Origin: Davidsoniella eucalypti
Taxonomy: Eukaryota; Ascomycota; Sordariomycetes; Microascales; Ceratocystidaceae
Assembly (NCBI GenBank): GCA_004009845.1
Contig: RMBW01000008.1
Location: forward strand, 434,001-498,000
DNA: 64,000 nt
Reading direction: 5' to 3'
Shown: piece after piece, positions 44,184-56,766 of the stretch
How positions within the stretch are numbered: the stretch's first letter is position 1
Layout of the letters: each line of letters starts with the position of its first letter
Notes under the pieces: generated by a model
The model's input: only the letters and a program-made list of their open reading frames with translations
Told to the model about the DNA's origin: nothing
Databases searched by the model: none
Translations under genes and position numbers: made by a program

Positions 44184-45777
44184 GATGACGGTATTTTCGA
44201 GCAGCGAGATATTATTATTGGTTCGAAGGTTGAAGAGAATGAGAGTTTGGTTGAGACGGTCCAGTTAGAGGGTAATGGTAGTGCCAAGACGGAGATAGTG
44301 ATGAGGGGTGGACAAAGAAAAAAATATGGGTAATTATTCTTATGCTCTCGACTTGAACTTTCAAAAGAACTGGAAGTAAAAAAAAAATCGGATCGGGACT
44401 CAAAACCGGTTAAGAGAAAGCAGTCAATGATGATTCTGCTTATTCGTCCAACAGCAACAGAAGCAGTTCTAGTAAACAAAAATAATAGAAATAAGAATAG
44501 CTCGGAAAACTACGCGCAACAGGAGAAGCAGAAAAGGATCAAAGAAGCCAAGACTTTAGTTGCAGTGGTCGCAAGGTCTGCTTGGGCCAGATCCAAAGTA
44601 ATAGTCAAATGTACACCAAAATCTAGCAGGGCAAGGCAGGGTAAGGGAAGAAGGACTGTGGCGGCTCGTGATCAACAAAGATCAAAAAAGCAAACGAGAA
44701 ATAAGTCAACCCAGAAAGAAGCTAGTCGGGATAGAAAATTGCAGTTAAAGGGGTGATGAGGCTGAAAACAGAAAAGGAAAAAGATGCAAGTCGATTGCTT
44801 GTCTGGATAAGCGATGAAGGGAAGAATTGACGTGAATGTTCCAAACAGAGAAAGAAGAAAAAAATTATGGAATAAAACGGCACGGTTATTCAACATTCCG
44901 GGCAAGCAAAAAAAGCAGGCAAGACCGGCTACCTCAATATTCAACTAAGAATATTCGCATAGCTTCGGGCAACTAGCCGCCTAAAACTTTCAGTGGGGGA
45001 ACTCCCCGTAGTCACTACTCTTGTTCTTTCTGCGACTCCGCACTGAAGCCTTTAGAACAATTCATTTCCTTCGATCGTTGCATGCTGTGGTTTCTTTGGA
45101 AGATCCCATCAAACATCAGTCCACAAAGCAAGGCTAGGGCCCGCCATCCAAACACTCCATACGGCCTCGGCAGACCGACCGGAAAAAGACGGCCAACTTC
45201 TGGCCACGTGCAGCCTAGTCAGCGTTGACGTTCTTGGCCTATGTCGACGACAAAGTAGACAGATTTGATATGCAGCCTTCTTTCATCGTGGCAGGCGTCT
45301 GATTCCAGGGGACTTCAGAAGCGGATAGTGGGGCGCCGTAGCAGGCATCATGCTTTGAGAGCACTGACTTCTTTTCGCCCCCTCTAAGCAGGCATCTATG
45401 GCACTTGTTTCTTTATGCCAAATGTCTTTATTTTTTCATCCTTTGCTTGTGGCGGACCAAAGTACTGGGTGCAAGATAAGTTCCAAGCCCCGTTTTTAGA
45501 GGGCTCCATCGACGACGACATCGACAACAAACAGCGCGGCTATCCAGAGACTCAGACATCGCCATCGTCTACTCTAGCTAACACACTAAACGGAGTGGCT
45601 TGTAGTCAGGCCTGTCTGTTTGTCTGGTTCGGTGTATCAATCAGAGGGTGGGTGGCTCAGAGTTGGAAACGCTCCTGGGTGAATAAGGGAAGGGGTAGAC
45701 ATGTGTGGCAGTCGCATTCAGGAATGAGGGTGTGGTTCAATATAGCACTCTTGTGCTTCGATGCACAGCTAACTGAA
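44184..45777. other. Interval without a supported gene
   Basis: The sequence is A-rich near the USP start. An open frame at 45415-45846 (+) shows no domain and overlaps the 3' part of the minus-strand gene that follows. I see nothing else. Confidence 0.45.
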
Positions 45778-46322
45778 TCATGCTGTAGAACTGAAAAAAC
45801 TCGGCGACTTGCCAAATCACATGACGATATCTCTCACTCTTCTTGAACGCATTGTTTATGTGTTGGGTGTTTTACTTACCTGGATGGTGGTGGCGAGGCC
45901 TCGCGGATGCGGTCCAGATCTGACTTTCTTGATCTTGTGTCGGAGGACGTAGAGTCTCTAGAGAGAGGCTTTGCTGGTGGGATGATAGTTATGCTAGACC
46001 GTCTTCTGCAGTGCCACGACTCAGGTCTGATATTGGCCAGCGAGTACGACCGACCCGCTCCGGCATATGCCTTTGCATCAAACGGACCAACTTTTGACGG
46101 GTCGCTGAGCCAGAAGGCATGATCTACATCCCCAGCACGGCTTTGCGGAACATTTGGCGCCGAAGACGATAGCTGTATGGGGTTTGGGTCTTCAAATATT
46201 CGGGGCTGCTGAAAGTACATGGTTCCAGCGTTGAAGGGGTCGTTGAAGGCCACCCCCGAAGACAACGCCTCGGGGTCCTTGGTGTGGGTAGTTTGTGAAC
46301 TGGATACTGCGTGAACCATCAT
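45778..46322 (-). CDS. Hypothetical small serine-rich protein (151 aa, 2 exons)
   Basis: I do not recognise this protein. Exon 1 is 46322-45880. A consensus donor (AG|gtaagt) at 45879 leads to a short second exon, 45790-45778, that supplies …PPPSSTA and a stop. The frame upstream of the ATG-ATG at 46322 stays open to 46748 but looks like leader sequence (A/T-rich, low-complexity). The protein is hydrophilic, with motifs NDPFNAGTMYF, AFWLSDPSKVGPFDAKAYAG and SWHCRRRSSITIIPPAKPLSR; the RRRSS and RKSD sites resemble basophilic kinase targets. The aromatic-rich SDPSKVGPFD stretch looks conserved rather than random. The acceptor choice for exon 2 is uncertain. Confidence 0.5.
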
Positions 46323-49300
46323 TTTCACAGTATAACGTAACTCGTGGGCTGTGAGCTGATATATGCTATGTCGAAAGGAATGCTTGAGAAGCAGCAAGCT
46401 TGTCAATATTGTATCAACCGTATATGGGGACACAATGTAACAAGAGTCGTATATGGGATGAATCTGCCCTGATGATACTGAAGAGCCCAACGGCGGATGT
46501 CTCTTATATAATAGTGTGGGAAAAAGGAGGGGAAAGACCGCCGATCGCGATATTAGCTTGTAGTGGTCGACGCAAAAGATGGATCGCTGAGGTCGAATGT
46601 CTAGAACAAGCAAGGGTGGACGCTCGCTTCTTCTATATGTAGGAAGACGTAGCTGAAGATCAGAGGTGAGCGAGTAGGTTGAGTCAACTGAGGAGCCAGC
46701 AGTAATAAAACAAAACAAATAGGATGGTATAGGCGAGGCCTTTGGCAAAATATAATAATAATAAAAATAATAATAATAAAAAATAAGAAAAGAGGCAAGC
46801 CCAATATATAGTGAGACCCAGACACCAGGTCAGTTTGAGGACAGGTCAGGCAGGCTCTATAACGAGACAACACCACAATGAGACGGATAGACACAGGAGC
46901 TTAGCCGGTCGTAGGAGGCGGGAAAATGGCCAGATTGAAGACGACTATACCATTGACAGTGACAACAGGCATGTGATCACGTCCTCAAAATATCAAAGGT
47001 CTCGTCAACAAAGTGTAGAAGGTCCCAGTGGCAAACCAGCTGCTAAGACATACAAGCCACACACTAAGATAGACTATTGCCGCAGCCAAGAGAAGAGAGA
47101 CGATACGGAAGTAGTTAATCTCTAGTCGAAGGCGTATCGTATCTATTGTCTAAACAGAGGTGAAAAGGGCGGTCGTTATAACAAAAAATAAACAAGTAGC
47201 AACGGCTAATGACAAGAAGAATGCAGATAAAAAGTGCCAATGACGGGAATTCAAAGGTCAGATGGACAAAACAACTAGTAACACACGGAAAAGCAGCAGA
47301 AAAAGGGACGGGACAAGGCAGGGTCAAGTACTTTTTGTTTTCTCTCTGTATTCTGTGTCCAGAGAGGCCCAGAAGCGCAAAAGTCTCGAACACGGCAAAG
47401 AATAGATAATGCCAAGAAAATGGGTTGATCAGGAAGGGGAACAGGATAGCAGTGGGATAAGACAAGGGAGAGAGAAAAGAAGGGGCAGTCTTAAAAAGAC
47501 CATTTTTGTTTGCCTTGAAAATCGACAAGCCGTACATTGATGGATACATATCCTTTGGCTTGGCATCGACGCACAAGAGCATAAGAGACAGACTTAGAGA
47601 CCACGAGGACGATATACAGACAACTGATTGTCTCCCCCCTTCTGGTATGACGACAGTGGATGGGAGTCTTTCTCCACGCTACACTTTCTATGTCCTTATT
47701 GTTGAGGGTAGCTCTGTTCTAATATATTCATAAAGACCAGATACATACATATATCAAACATTACTTACATAAACTACGTGCATAGACTACACATATGTAG
47801 ACCACACCGAAAGCAGTACTGCATCGTAAAAAGGCGGGATAATTATGGACGTAGCTGTCAATTAAAGGATTAGGCGAGCATATGTCGCCTTTTTGCTACT
47901 TGGGAATGAAGGATTGAGCTACGCTATTTGCTTGCCGCCACTCTATTATGGCTAGGCATGTAGGCAGTTACATACACATGCAGTGGTATCTATAAAGTTG
48001 TATAGTGTATAGTTGTATGTACTAATAGGCCAATAGGCATGATGATGTTACAGCACAGCATTCAGCAGCTACAACTGATACCCAGCATGGGTCAATCAAT
48101 GGATAGGTGTCATGCTTCTATTAACAGACTCAAAACATCGACAGCGACAGAGATAGAGGGACAGACACAAACAGTCGTTTGTCAGTTCGCAAAAAAGATA
48201 GAAAGAAAAAAAAGAAAGAAAAATAGCAGCAGTACAGCAGAAACAAGGAGGCATAAAAAGATGAAAAGGCCAAGACCAGCACTGTATCTGATTGTTTAGT
48301 GGGTTTGAATGATTTCTGTTGTAGTTGTATGCGCCACCCCCCCCCCCTTCCAACATGGCATTCTCCAGGTTTGAGCTCAGGCTAGGATCCCCAGAAGAAA
48401 GATATCCAGAAGAAGATACAGATTATTCAACAAGTTGCCAAAGAGCTTTAAGCATGTAATAGAAGTCGAGGTATCGCAGAAATCGCCATTTTAGGGGCCC
48501 TTGACTATACATGCCCAGATACATGTATATTACTATATTAGCGAACCACTACCACTGTCGCCAAATACGCCCGCTATCAACCCTAATACGAAACAGCGCG
48601 CGGATTTACTCACAGAGCCGAGACGAGATGAAGCTGAGCTGACAATAGGTAAAGATGATTCCCTGACAGCGTCTTGGCATATCCAAGGGCTCACATGTTC
48701 ACTTTGTCTTTTCTCAATCAAAGAGGCACAAAGGGACGAGAACCATGACATATAAGAATCACGGCATGTATATAATAAAAAGAGAGAGAGAGAGAGAGAG
48801 AGAATAAAAGGAAATTAGAAAATAATATGGGAACGATACAGAAGGCCATGGAAACACATAGAATATGGCACAGAAAGACCAGTTATACCCGATACATTGT
48901 AACCGTCTTTTCTTCAATGGGAACTAACGAGGAATATTAGGACATTATAAAATAAGACTACTGTCTTGAAGTTGGGTTTTCGTTTTCTCCATGCTAAATC
49001 CACCATCCCCAGATATGAGAGGACTTAATCATCTTGAAGCAGACACTCCATCCTTCCGTTTCCTAGCTTTTCCTGCTATATTTTGCTATGCTATCAGAGA
49101 TTGTATATCCTCCGTTATTTCCTATGATGCATTGCGCGGAATATGATCACGGGATCCTTCTTCTCTCTCTTCGTTTTGATGCTAAACCCTAAACATCTAT
49201 ATTTGTGTACACGAACACGCCATGCCACATAGTCAACACCGCCCTTTGATGCTAATCACAGCATATTTCTCGACTTCATTATTGCTACTACCGTTTGAAT

Positions 49301-52300
49301 ATCGGATGCTGTGACATTCACAAGACGCATGAGTAACGAGAGGTAAAAAAATAAAAAATAAAGAAAAAAAAACTGGAAAAAGAAACGAAAGAAGATCACA
49401 TCACGGCATCTGCGTGTGACGTTGAAGTAAAGTGCGCACACCTTTTCATACTCCTAACATCATCATGCAACAGAGACTAGTATGACTAATATGTACATGT
49501 ACATGTTACTTACACAAACAACCAGTAAATTCTTGAAAATCTACCATTACAATCACGCTGGTTCGCTCCATCTTAGCACCAGGTACATACATATACCATT
49601 AGGTATCAAGCATTGGCTTGTTTATATTCCATCTTGTCTGGTCCCGGATCTCTGCTTTCTTTTTGTTTTGCCCTCACGACTCAAGGATAATAAGAGGAGA
49701 TCTTACATCTGGCACAATATAAGGAGAGGAAGACCAGCGGTGACAAACGGTGATGATGCTGATGACGAGAAAGAACCCAGCTAGTCCAGCCAATGTGCGG
49801 TGGTGGTTGCTGCGCCCGCCTGCTAGCCTGGCCAGCGAGTCTTGGCAAATTCCGGTAATTTCACATATTGGCCTCCAAGTACAGTCGCTTGAACGTCGAC
49901 AGAATTGGCGTCGTGTTATGATAGTTTAGTTCGCTGGTCCCTTCTAGCCGCTTTGGGGCAAAGAACGAATAAGCAGCCAGAGATTGAGTAGAAATGCGGG
50001 GCTATGCTATGCTATGCGGTGCGGTTTGTTTGCCTTTGATAGAGCAAACCTTGATAACAAGTTGGGTGAAATGCGACCTCTCCAACTTGCCAAACCCGTG
50101 CTGATGTCAAGTGAATCGATGGTTAGTCCGTCTGTCATCCCAGCACGCGCACAGGCATTATTGCCACCAAAGAACAAGATATAGTGGTGTCATAGTGGCC
50201 TATTGAGGCAATAACAGCAGTAACTAAGACGATGATGATGATACTATACATTATGTAGTTTGTAAGCATCGCATATTCAATATTTACGCTATACAATATT
50301 GCAAGCCATATAGCCTACTAAGCTCTCTCCTGTCAAAGGTGCCTGAAAGAGACATATAGAAGAAAGAGAGCCTCCGGCATACAGATATGAAATCGATCTT
50401 TGATCTCGCTCGGCCAACAAGCCAAGAGACTTTCCGTCATTTGGAGATTAAGCTATAGCGAGCTAAAGGATGTACAAGCCCCAAACTATATTTCCTTTGC
50501 CCATTACACGGAGAAGGATTTTTGTTCCATAGACGTTTTTGGAGGAAGCTTCACATAGAAAAACAACAACAACGTAGTAACAAGCACGGCAGACGGTTTC
50601 TTGGGAAATCAAAAGAGAAAATAGAAAAAAAAAAACGGCCGTTGCATTGGAGGCCTGCGAGCACAAAGCGCATCTCACCAATCGAAAGCCAGCTAGGCCT
50701 TTTATGGCTTTGATAACCCGTCTAACGAAGTTGAGTGCTGCTTTCTTGGCGTCAGCACAGCCGTTGGCTTGCATCAAAAACAAAAAAACAAGCCCGTCGC
50801 CGTCGTCGTTCCCGATTAGTCGCCGTACATGGAGAGACTGATGTATTTGTGACAGTATGAGGACAAGTAGATTCGCTATGCCAGTCACAAGCGAATAGAG
50901 ATGTTCTGGCTGCCATCAAACTTATAACACTATAGTTATGTCTTCCTCTTGGATAAGCCTACATACCACACGTATCTACTGATAATGTGGCATAATAGTG
51001 ATCTGTGCCTTTACAATGAGGCTAGTTGTTCTTACACATCGACTGGCTGTGAAGCGGCGAGAAACCTGTGCTTTCAGTTCTCTGGATACTCTGCAGACTT
51101 AATATTACATCTATATCAGTGTTCTTACATAGTCATAGCTACAGTGCGTACAGCTATACCTTCACGTAGTATAGTATTATCAAGCTATACAAGTCAGCTG
51201 TGCAGGTTTCTACGGTAATCGTCCACCCAGGCGCTTGACTTGTAGATTTCCAGCATACGTATTCACTTCGATATATCGGTTTGTGTATCTCCCCACGCCT
51301 CTTCTTCGCCCAACCCAATTAATACTTTCGTATTGATTCTATTCACAATCTGTATCCCAGCCGCCCAACCCCCAAAAAGGGACTGATGAGCACAACAATA
51401 CAAAAAATAGAGTCACCAAAGCCTTCCCACATGCAATCCGGGTGCCAAGAATATGCACAAGGACATTCATTGAAAGGAACAAGAAGATCCAGGTTTTGGA
51501 CCAACCATATGTACAATACATATAGTAGTATATCATCTTTCTGGTTTGTACTTGTAGAAGGTGAGAAAGTGAAGGAGAGGGGCTGCCTTTTTCACACCCA
51601 GTTTTTGGGTACATGTGGTATTCGGGTCCTTTCTAGTTCACCGCTCGGAAGTTATTTATTGGTAAGCTTTATTGTCTTCTGATGATATATGTGTAGATTT
51701 CTTAGCCGTCACTGTCGAATGATTGCTCTTGTATGCGTTATTATACGTAAATAAACTGTTATGTAGTTATATGTGTGATTGATAGTGACACTAGCACCAA
51801 TAATGTCCATACAGCCTTCCGGGGGTTTTTCTGAATCTCATAGCATATAGCCTGTTAATGCCGTTATATGGGCTGACGTTTCAAGAATTTCTCGATATCT
51901 AGATTCCTGATCTGTTTCTATAACAGAAATATATATTTTAAAAAGAAAAAAAGAAAAAAAAAGAAGAAAAAAGAAAAAAGAGCTTCGGAGTGTAAAATAC
52001 CTCGAAACGGATTTACCGCGACGGTGACAGTTACAATGCAATATAGCATATGTAGACATCTCTTCAATCTTTTTTTAACCACGAGCGTGAAACGAAAGCC
52101 AAGTCTTTCCAAACTGTCGGATGATCGCCCTTCTGAACTCGGATTTGGAAAGAGAACAAAAGGAAGTCTGATGATGCAACAATCATATAGAAGAGAAATC
52201 CCACCAGTAATGATGGAGTATTCGGTTTTTTTTTTCTATTTCTAGCTATTGAACAGTATTGAGTTTGAATCACTCAAGATATCATGTATGTTATACTTAT

Positions 52301-54364
52301 TCTGACGCCCCCAAACTCTTCGGCTGTCCTAGATATCGTCGTTGGTGTCTTGGCAGCAAAAGCCAAGACATCTTTTTACCATTTTCTTTTGTCTCTTCAT
52401 TCCGCTTTCCCGGAAACTTAAAATCACACAAAGAAATCAAAGAGCAGAAAATAGTTGTTATGAGAAGCGTCACAGAACGCCAAGAGTTACGAGTCGTCTT
52501 CTCAACCCCATGTTTGCCTCCTTCTGCTTAACAATTTCAACTGGTTTGGCCGTGGGACGAAACTTAAGGCTAAGCATTTTTACTTGTACTTTCTGGTTTT
52601 CTTTTCTTACTCTGTATGTTCCCTGATTTCTTGGCACAAAAAGTCTCTTTTTTTTTTTCTTGCTCTTTTCCTTGTCGTTTTGATTTCTTCTCCCTTTTCC
52701 TGTGCCGTTGATCACTGTCTTATCGTGAGTGAGAGAATTGAAACTTCCCATGTGCGCTTGTACTTGCCGGCTTGGCCTTGAGAATTTTCTCCTCTCCTGC
52801 TCATCTCATACTTTCATCTTTACCGACTTTTTTCAACTTCTATATCAAGGTCCCGGTAATATCCCGAATCGTCACAAAAAGGGATCTCCAGACGAGCCGT
52901 TAAAAGTTAAGCTGATCTCACCCATCAGTCTGAACACATTGCCCACTTCTTCAGGCTTTTCTGTTTCTCCATTCTTTCCCGTTACTTTCTCAGTTTTGTC
53001 TCAATCTTGTGATCTTGCTTGGTGTATCCATGTGTAATGTTTGTGTTCCAGATACTGCTGCAACACTAGTATCAGTTGGTGGTTGGCGTACGTGTACACC
53101 AAGAACTAAGGATGTATCTCTTTGTTTTGTACCGTAATCCGCTCATTATATGCTTGCTCGTCTTTCATGAGTGTTATATGGGAGAACTTGGCAATAATTG
53201 TCTTGTTAAAGTACTGTTTATATATCCGTTAGGGTTAGCGGTTGATATAGTCTCAATAACTCCTCCTAAAGGAAACTACACAAATTAAACCTTGGGTTGT
53301 GACGTTCACAACTTCTACATTTTCTGTACCTTACTTATTTGACGAGTTTGAATTGCAATTTATTGTTAGCCCGATATCTTGTACAACTAGTGTTCATGAT
53401 AGTTCAGACCAACTAAAGTAATCAGTAAGTTTTCATGTTCTACAAAACCATCATTCACTTTTCATCAAGTAGAGACCATGCTTGTAATCTTAATTTTTTC
53501 TTTGAAGATAAATATCAAACCACTCTCTTACAAGTATAAGAGATAGCAAAAGACTCCTAGACGCCTTTGTTTGTGTGTGTACGTGGAACAGAACAGAAAG
53601 ACCAAGCAAAACGAAATACAAAGAAACCAACCTTTTTCTCCTCTCTTTTCTTTTCTCAACCCCCCGAAAGATCAGAGCCTCCAAAATATGACAATGTCCC
53701 TAATAAGACCGAACAGAACTCTCGACCAGATCAATGGTCAATGATGTTTTATGAAGAAGGAAAAAAAGACTGTGAATGCCTAAGTGATAATAACCCGTTG
53801 TGGAGGAAAACAAAAAGGTGGAAATAAAGAAAATGTGAATAGATGGAAGGTAGTTGAAGTGGAATGAAGGGCATGGATGATAATGAATGATAGAGAAAAA
53901 GTAAGCGTAGGACAAAAAAGAAAATGGAGGGCTGATGCATGAGTAAAATATTGACCACTGTGTTTGACAATACAACCTCAATGATGACTTTTTCTCATGT
54001 GTGTCCACCAAATAACAGATACAAAAACACATACACACACTCAAGTTTCCCTCCCCGCCACTCCCATTACCGAAAGAAAAAGAGAAGAGAACAGAAAAAA
54101 GACAGGAAGATAGTAGAGAGGGAAATACAAAAGAAGAAAAAAAAAAAGGTAAGAAGGGACAAGTTACAGACAAAGAAAGTACTAGACGATCTCACTTTGT
54201 CAAATTGACTTGGTAAACAGCTTATCTGTCGTAGCCCTTCAGCAAATGCCCATGAGTTTCATTGCTATAGTTTTAGCTTTTTTACTCCATCGCCGTTCAT
54301 TTTTCTCACTAGAGTCTGGATCAAGCGTCACCATGGTTTTGATTGGATGAGGTTAACTCAGCAC
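46323..54364. other. 8-kb interval without a supported gene
   Basis: A/T-rich, with AAT/ATA runs near 46745-46790, an AG dinucleotide repeat at 48781-48803, a C-run near 48337-48347, and many short purine- or pyrimidine-only tracts. No ORF has domain content or plausible splicing. Non-coding transcripts or rapidly evolving genes cannot be excluded. Confidence 0.5.
48781..48803 (+). repeat. AG dinucleotide repeat
   Basis: About 11 uninterrupted AG units. Confidence 0.9.
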
Positions 54365-55963
54365 TTAGTAAGTGCGAGACAGGTTGCGGAGGTACCAGTC
54401 GACCAGCTTGCGGCCAACCTTAGCCTCGGAGATGTGAATGAGCTCCTGTGATACATTGTTAGTACTCTGAGAGATCACCGGGTTGTGCAAAGGAAGGATA
54501 CTTACGCTTTGCATGGCGTAGTCAAGGTCGCTGACGTTGACGGTCTCGCCATCCAACAGGCTGCGCAGGTTCTCGTTCCAGCGCAACTGCTTGGTGCGCT
54601 GCTTGTTGACCAAGAGCCACGAACGAAGCTCATCGGGCTTGACCTCCAGGAAGCCAGCCAGCTTAGGCAGATCCATGGTGGTGTACAGACGCAGGTAGGA
54701 GCGAACGGTAGGGCTCCACATGTTGGTCTTGACTTCATCCATGAAGACAGCAAGGTGGTGCTCGGTGGGGTCGATGTTGGCAGCCGTGTTCTCGAAGTCC
54801 GGAGGAATGGGCGAGATGAACTTGGGGCAGGCAGCACGGAACAGCTCCTCGAAGATGGGGAGCGATTCGGGGCCACCACGCTGTAGCTTCAGAAGCTGAT
54901 CGCCGTACTTCTCACGGATAGCAGTGTGAATGGAATCGTCCAGGCGGGTAGGATGGAATGAGACGCAAAGAGCGATCAGAGCGTACATTTGATCGTTCTT
55001 CTTGGTGATGCTCTCCTGCTGGGAACCCTTCTGCAGCTTGCTTGTGCGCTGAACAAACACCAGAATGTGGCTGAACATGCGGATAGCATCGGCGTAGCGG
55101 TGCATCATCATGTAAGAGAAACCGACATAGTAGTAGGTGGTGAAGTGAGCGGCCATAACACGAGCGAACATGGCCTTCTTGTTGAGCTCGATGTCGTCGA
55201 GGGTCTTCAGTGCCAGGCTGAAATCACCGAGAAGGCAGTGCACGCGCAGCAGCCCTATTATCGAGAAGTAGCCCAGACGCTGGTACAGGTTGCGAGAGCC
55301 GTAGTCACCAGCAACGGTGGCGGGATCCTCGCCGTTGCGCTGGGCAGCCAGCTGCTCGGTGATACGAGAACGCTGGATCAGCGAGTACAGAACATTCAGA
55401 ACACTGTAGCAACCCCAAGTGTTAGGGTTCTCACGGAGCATCTGAATCTCCTCCTCGTTGTTACCCTGGCGGGCAATGCGCATGCGGTAGGAAGAGAATG
55501 AGTTGAATTGGTAGATGAACTCGTCAATGACATCCCAAGCCCAGTAGTACTAGACAAAGAAGAAAAAGCAGTTAGTTAAGACTGGTACGTGCATTCGACA
55601 ATTCAAGGTCATGAGACCATGTCTGTGCATCAACATCTTTAGATGACAAGAACATACCGAGGGAGGCTCCAGGTCAACAGGACCATCCGAGTTGAGGATG
55701 TAGTGGAACAGAGAGCAGTAAGAGTCGTAGCTCTGGAACTTGACCTCTAGGGGGGCAGAGAAGTCGAGGGGCTGAGCGGCAGCAGCCAGACGCGCCTGGA
55801 TATCATCAGGCTGAGCGGTGCCATCGTCAAGGTCCTCCGGGTCCTCGATATCGCCGTCGTTGTATTGGACCTGCTCGCGGTACTCGGCAGCCATAACTTC
55901 CTCCTCAACGTCACTGTCATTATCCATAGCCCGTAGGGGCTGGCTGGGGGCATAGGCGGCCAT
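54365..55963 (-). CDS. Translation initiation factor eIF3 subunit L (476 aa, 3 exons)
   Basis: This is a non-core eIF3 subunit, present in filamentous fungi and absent from budding yeast, that acts on the 40S initiation complex. Exons on the minus strand: 55963-55658, 55549-54506, 54445-54365. The ATG at 55963 starts MAAYAPS; the open frame extends further upstream only from a non-ATG codon. After an acidic N-terminus, the hallmark PPSYYWAWDVIDEFIYQFNSFSSYR crosses the first junction. A long TPR/PCI-type helical region follows (…YFSIIGLLRVHCLLGDFSLAL…, …YVGFSYMMMHRYADAIRMFSHIL…), then the winged-helix-like end …LDYAMQS-ELIHISEAKVGRKLVDWYLRNL. The second intron is 60 bp, stop-free and in frame. 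The gene is divergent from RIA1. Confidence 0.95.
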
Positions 55964-56766
55964 GTTCGAATTGTCGATTGGCGCGGGATGGTATCTTCTA
56001 GTCACAGTCGTGGTGTGAACTCGGAAATCGAATCAAGAATTCGAAGAGGGAGGGGACGAGATGCTAGTAGGTATAGTATGCAGTATGGTATCCTACCAAG
56101 GAAAAAACTAACTGTCCTGATCCTGCTGCGTGGGGCTGATGAAAAAATTCAGCCGAGGGGTCAAAATTCGTTGGGTCAGCCGGGAGATCCTAGAATAGGT
56201 TGATTGAAATCGAAGCGATGGTCAATGACGTCCGGCGGGATATGGAAGACGTTGTTTCGAGTAAATGGACGGCAATTCTACGATCGTCAGTCCGTCTACA
56301 GGAGGCACAATCTGAGTGGGGTCTCGAAAGTTGTGATGCCGTCCAGTAGCTTTTTTTTTTCCAAAATGGAGGGCGTTAGGGCTTTGCCACTGCGATACAT
56401 GCATATCAGCTTTTAGATGCATAGCTTTCCAGCAATAGTCAACTATCCCGTATTTGCGGGGTGGACCCGGTTAACTGCATGTCCAAATACAGCCGAGTGA
56501 CAAATTATGACGATCACGAATAATCCAACGCATATCATACAAAACTTAAATAGGAAAAAGCTGACCAAGCATATGTTCCATAGGCACAAACAACTTAAAT
56601 AGCACCTTGCATCTCTCAAGCTGTTGCATCCATCATACATTTGATATTTCGTTTTTCTACCCCCATATTGTCCATCACTTTTGACATACGATTGCTCTTC
56701 TTTCTACCTACCTACCCTTGCTCGCCAAAATATTTGATACCAAAAAGGTTGCCTATCAAGATCACG
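55964..56766. promoter_or_regulatory. Shared divergent promoter region of eIF3L and RIA1
   Basis: 803 bp separate the two start codons. The RIA1-side leader (about 56641-56766) is pyrimidine-rich, with CTACCTACCTACC, and has no upstream ATG. An 11-T run lies at 56350-56360. No factor site is identified. Confidence 0.5.

Noticed and set aside
46323..46748. N-terminal extension of the hypothetical protein
   Set aside because: The frame begins at a non-ATG codon and reads like leader sequence; coding character starts at the ATG-ATG at 46322.
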